Shown piece by piece: positions 58,270 to 64,000 of a stretch of 64,000 nt of DNA. The notes beneath the pieces were generated by a model. It was not told the origin of the DNA. It was given only the letters and a program-made list of their open reading frames with translations, and searched no databases. This DNA comes from Chrysoporthe austroafricana. Lineage: Eukaryota > Ascomycota > Sordariomycetes > Diaporthales > Cryphonectriaceae. The stretch covers positions 4,278,001-4,342,000 of the forward strand of contig JYIP02000006.1 in assembly GCA_001051155.2 (NCBI GenBank). The letters run 5' to 3'. The translations under genes and the position numbers were made by a program. The first letter of the stretch is position 1. Each line of letters opens with the position of its first letter.

Positions 58270-60420
58270 ATGCACTATAGCTGGTCCCTCATGCTGCTTT
58301 GTGGCGCAGCTACTTTCAGGACCTCGTGGGCTTCAACGGCAAGCATCTCGTCCTACCCACTGGCTGTCCGCAATCCCTATCTGTCCGCCTGGCTACCCGG
58401 AAACACGGCGAGTGATGCTCCCACAGCCCAGCCCGAGTTCTGGTATGGACAGATACTATACTGGCCTGTGTTCGCTCGTGTCGCCGGCACCACATACTAC
58501 CTCTTCAGCGAGGTGAATGGCGTGTCCAATGCGCAGGCAGCGACCCAGACAGGAATCGAGTTCACATCCACACATACCATCATCACCTATACCGCAGGGT
58601 CCGCCACGGTCGCTCTTGACTTTTTTTCCCCTGTGTCTCCGAGCAACTACATCCGCCAGTCCTTACCATACTCCTATCTCACCGTGAACGTCACCAGCTC
58701 GTCCGCGCAAGATGTTCAAATCTTCAACGGTATCGATGACTCGTGGTCGGGCTTCTCAGGATCTCTTGATGCTGTCGTGGAGACGGGCTCGGACGGCGAA
58801 ACCATATTCTGGGACGTCTCAGACCCAGGCCAAACCCTCTATGAGGAGGTTGACCAGATGGCCGCATGGGGTTCCATCGTCTTTGGCAGCAAGCCGGCCA
58901 CTGGCGCGACTCTGACCTATATGTACAATGTGCGCAGCACCGTGCAGCAAGACTTTGTATCCAGTGGGACATTGGACAACACAGCAACGGCGTATGGCGA
59001 AGGCTATACATTCGGTATGAGCCAGGACTTTGGGAGCACGACGAGTGCGTCGGCTACCTTCGCGGTTGGCTATGACCGGGCGCACGCCATGACGTTCCTC
59101 GGAGCCTCGTATAGCGGATACTACATGTCCGAATACCCCACCCCGACGTCCGCTCTTCCTGCTTTTCTCGCGGATTATGAGAGTGCCTACGATGAGTCTT
59201 TGGTGTTTGACGCCCGGGTCGTAGCAGCTGGGAGCGAATTTGCGCCCTTTGAGACGGACTATACTGATCTGCTTGAGCAGTCTGTCCGGCAGATCTACGG
59301 TGCCATGGACCTGGTCATCCCGACAACCAGTTACGACACATCGGATGTGCTGGTATTCCTCAAGGAGATCTCCAGCGATGGTGACGTCTCGACGATAGAT
59401 GTGATCTTCCCAACATTCCCTGCGCTCTATGTCATCAGCCCAGAATGGATCAGACTCCTCGTCGAGCCCTATCTTATTTACCTCAACACGGGCGATTGGC
59501 CAGAGGAATACATTCCGCATGATCTGGGAGGTAAGAAAGATTTCCGAGGATACCCAGCTAAGAAACTCTATCTGCTAACACAAGCAACAGTCTACCCACA
59601 GGCGTCAGGCCACAACGACGGCGGCGGCGAGGCCATCTACGTGGAGGCAACGGCACCCCTATTCACCCTGCTCTACGCCTACACCTACGCCACCGGCACC
59701 TCGACGGCCTGGCTAGACGATTACAAGGAGAAGCTCTTCGTGGCCGGCGATTGGACCGTCGAGAACGGCCTCTATCCATCGGACCAGCTAAGCACGGTCG
59801 ACGCCATCACCGAGAGCGCGAACCAGACCGGCCTCGCCATTTGCGCAGCCGTGGGACTGAAAGCCCTCGGCACGCTCTTCGGCCTGTCGAACTACACCGC
59901 GTACGGCGAGAGCTTCACCGACACGATCTACACGACCGAGGGGATTGGCCTGGACAGCACCCCCGACCCGACGCACTTCACGTACAACTACGACTTCCCC
60001 GACAGCTGGGTGACCGCGTTCCACCTGTACCCAGATAGCCTGCTCGGCCTGCTCACGTTCCCGGAAGAGGCCCACGTGATGCAGGCTGAATGGTACGCGG
60101 AGGAGTATGCGGATCTGGCGAGCGTCAGCGGGGGCACGCTGTACGCCGTCCCCGGCAACGGGTACTCAGTAGACTTCATGATCTCGGAGTGGGCGATGTG
60201 GGTGGGCGCGACGAGCCGCAAGTACGCGTCGAGCTACGGCGTCGGGGAGTCGGCGGTGGACGCCATGCACAAGTTCATCACGAACGGGCTGAACCCCGTG
60301 CCCATGCCAACTAAGTTCATCGTGAGCGGGTCATCGGACATCGGGGAGTACGTGACGAACAAGGCGAGGAGCACGGTGGGGAGTGTGTGGTCGTTTGTGG
60401 CGCTGAATGGGAGCTGGTGA
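58270..60420 (+). CDS. Secreted glutaminase, GtaA type
   Basis: Two exons (58270-59530, 59591-60420) encode 696 residues. A signal peptide covers about 1-22. The body matches the fungal GtaA family (DUF5127/DUF4965/DUF1793): YPLAVRNPYLSAWLPG near the N-terminus, FWYGQILYWPVF, VGYDRAHAMTFLG, EWIRLLVEPYLIYLNTGDWP, YIPHDLG then VYPQASGHNDGGGE restored by splicing, and YNYDFPDSWVTAFHLYPDSLLG. These proteins are extracellular or wall-associated glutaminases that release ammonia from glutamine. The 60-nt intron is in frame and has no stop, so an unspliced form would be 20 residues longer with the conserved HDLG-YP join broken. Confidence 0.92.
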   Translation: MHYSWSLMLLCGAATFRTSWASTASISSYPLAVRNPYLSAWLPGNTASDAPTAQPEFWYGQILYWPVFARVAGTTYYLFSEVNGVSNAQAATQTGIEFTSTHTIITYTAGSATVALDFFSPVSPSNYIRQSLPYSYLTVNVTSSSAQDVQIFNGIDDSWSGFSGSLDAVVETGSDGETIFWDVSDPGQTLYEEVDQMAAWGSIVFGSKPATGATLTYMYNVRSTVQQDFVSSGTLDNTATAYGEGYTFGMSQDFGSTTSASATFAVGYDRAHAMTFLGASYSGYYMSEYPTPTSALPAFLADYESAYDESLVFDARVVAAGSEFAPFETDYTDLLEQSVRQIYGAMDLVIPTTSYDTSDVLVFLKEISSDGDVSTIDVIFPTFPALYVISPEWIRLLVEPYLIYLNTGDWPEEYIPHDLGGKKDFRGYPAKKLYLLTQATVYPQASGHNDGGGEAIYVEATAPLFTLLYAYTYATGTSTAWLDDYKEKLFVAGDWTVENGLYPSDQLSTVDAITESANQTGLAICAAVGLKALGTLFGLSNYTAYGESFTDTIYTTEGIGLDSTPDPTHFTYNYDFPDSWVTAFHLYPDSLLGLLTFPEEAHVMQAEWYAEEYADLASVSGGTLYAVPGNGYSVDFMISEWAMWVGATSRKYASSYGVGESAVDAMHKFITNGLNPVPMPTKFIVSGSSDIGEYVTNKARSTVGSVWSFVALNGSW

Positions 60421-60767
60421 GACTGATACGTCGGGCGATCCAAAGGACCTAATCAATCTTCGAAGTGAGACTTGAATCAGTAACTAAGTCAAGGACACAA
60501 CATGGCATAATCACTAGTATTAAGTATATAGCTTTTCATACTACTAATAAATACACGACACAATGTAGTACGACGGCCAGTCTCGTGTGGTGAAGCCAAT
60601 GAGCGCGCCGTAATTTCACTTTAATTACAACGACTGTTCGCATTTTGGAATATCATCGGAAGTGGTGACTTGTGTGCCATCATTGGCTTCATTGCCGGGG
60701 AGTAAGACCATAAGGTCCGGGAGAAACGAAAGCTACGCTAACAATAATTAAATCTCAAGCATGTCCT

Positions 60768-60818
<51 letters not shown>

Positions 60819-60887
60819 GTCTGNTGTGCGGGGGAAGAGGAACGTACCAAAAAAAAAAATAATAAAAAAACACGACTTTTTTTTATT

Positions 60888-60928
<41 letters not shown>

Positions 60929-62006
60929 TCTGCTCCTCGTAAGAGCCACTCAGGGACCACGTGCACAGTGGCTGTCGCAATGGACATCGATAATCGCCTC
61001 TTACATATGGTAAGGCTAACTTGGAGAGGAGAGCGACACTTACGTGAAATGAATTGAGGCTGCCGTACTGTTATGCCGGGGAAACCTCCACCGCCTTGTT
61101 AACGTGACCATACTCTAGTCTGAATGCAGGGTCCTTGGGGGAGGTGAAAGGAACAGATAGTGAAGCCATCAAGCGGGTCTAGGGGCTTGTGCACAAGAAA
61201 CGATGGAAGATGAACCGTGTAGGCATTGCCTAGATCATACAGAAGGGCCCGACACCCATTGTCCGCTCCAGCAGTCTGAAGAGGTAGGATGAATCTGCCG
61301 CACCGAGAGAGGCAAGACGTTAACGGAGGGTGCAGCGGGATATCTGGAGGGCCCAGATCAGCCGAAGAATAATAGATATTGCTGGCCGCTCACGATCCTG
61401 TTGTGGAATCTTGGGGGCACAAGATGGGCAGCTTGAGATCTCATGAGAATGAGCTTGCAGTTATGTAGTAAAGAGTCATTCCTTGTGATAGTCATCATGA
61501 AAATATGATTATAGAAATTTGATTGCTGGGAGATAAGGTGAGTCAGGTGATCCACGGATGCTGTGGTGCATCCATCCTCAGAACATGCTGTATATATGCT
61601 ACTGAGGATTACGGTACACTAACTGGTGGTGATGGTGTGAAATGCCCCACCTCAACCTACCATAGTACTTACATAGTAGGTACTGTGGTAGTGCTGTAGT
61701 CCCTGGTTGGTCCGCCAGCCACAGCCAATCGTTAGGGGCCTGGGGCGTTAGACAGGTACCCCTGTACCCTCCCATGCCTCCCACGTTCACCCCGCAATCC
61801 CGCCCAGCAACAGGTGATCGCAGGGGACCTTGCCTGTAACCCTGCGGCTCTGGACTGCAACCATTATTTTTGGCCACTTTACCAACAACCCGTCGCAACA
61901 ACCCGCCGTCCACCACCAGCCAGAACAGCACTCTGACGCCCACCCGCATACTATCAACTACTGACTGCTAGACCCTATACCTGTATCAGGATAAGGCACA
62001 GGCGTC
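60421..62006. other. 1.6-kb intergenic region with homopolymers
   Basis: No gene supported. It contains the poly-T tracts listed separately and a GTACC/CATAGTACC-type degenerate segment at about 61655-61775, then the SRP54 promoter. Confidence 0.55.
60767..60935. repeat. TTC repeat and two poly-T tracts with an N
   Basis: A TTC run leads into about 28 T, then AGTCTGN (N at 60824). A second long T tract ending at 60926 is again followed by AGTCTG. Confidence 0.9.
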
Positions 62007-63671
<1,665 letters not shown>

Positions 63672-64000
63672 CCTGGCTTCTCAGTGTGTGACTTGGGCCA
63701 GGGATCAGCATGGGCCGGCGTTTCCGGAGGGTACCACATACAGCCTGCGATGGCATGGGTAATCGCAAGACATCCTTCAACTCTCGATCATTTCACGGTT
63801 CCGTGCCATAGGCTGGTGCGCCGTTACGAAGATGGCATCTCATTGTCCATTGCCTCTACACACCACTCCCGGGCGCATCGTTTAACTCAACACCACGTGG
63901 TCTCTCTACGGGCCATTCCCCTTCACCACGCACCTGTGTTGGCTCAAATCCCTCATCTGGCCTCCGCTGCATGCCCGCCCGGAACGTCTCTGCTCGTCGC
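63672..64000. other. Region downstream of SRP54
   Basis: 3' flank of SRP54 to the window end. No gene seen. Confidence 0.6.

Overview
The window looks like nuclear DNA of a filamentous ascomycete (Pezizomycotina, most likely a sordariomycete). Nearly all genes are split by short GT-AG introns of about 50-110 nt, coding sequence is GC-rich with C/G-ending codons, and the gene content is typical of that group: an Egh16/MAS3-like secreted protein, a fungal 7-TM rhodopsin-domain protein, a GtaA-type glutaminase, a KDM5-type demethylase with JmjN-ARID-PHD-JmjC, and single-exon fungal membrane proteins. The species cannot be named from the sequence. Exon coordinates below were worked out by hand from splice signals and reading-frame continuity; no transcript evidence was available.

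Layout. 1-12.3 kb is a gene-dense housekeeping block: Rag GTPase gtr1 (+), Cdc48 cofactor shp1 (-) divergent from TOM13/Mim1 (+), an Egh16-like secreted protein (-), mitochondrial insertase oxa1 (+), and a DUF1688 uracil-catabolism gene (-). From 12.3 to 19.3 kb I find no supportable gene. 19.3-31 kb holds a 7-TM protein (+), the helicase FAL1/eIF4A3 (-) divergent from splicing factor SF3a60 (+), an unrecognised gene (+), a catalase (+) and the SLX1 nuclease (+). A low-complexity stretch with a long poly-T/poly-C tract follows, then a complete KDM5/JARID1 demethylase (34.9-40.9 kb). 43.6-49.2 kb is a run of poorly characterised genes: a HExxH protein, a DUF4267 membrane protein, a fungal hypothetical, and a small cysteine-rich secreted protein with a tandem-repeat tail and a 22-bp repeat array upstream. 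A PAP2 phosphatase (-) comes next. 51-58 kb is sparse and partly AT-rich, with a solitary copia-Gag-like gene and an SDR oxidoreductase. The window ends with a secreted glutaminase and SRP54.

No operon-like unit or clear biosynthetic cluster is evident. Links between neighbours are modest. FAL1 and SF3a60, both spliceosome-associated, share a 390-bp divergent promoter. TOM13 and OXA1 are both mitochondrial-membrane biogenesis factors. SLX1 and KDM5 both act on chromatin or DNA. The most unusual material is the 43-54 kb accessory segment.
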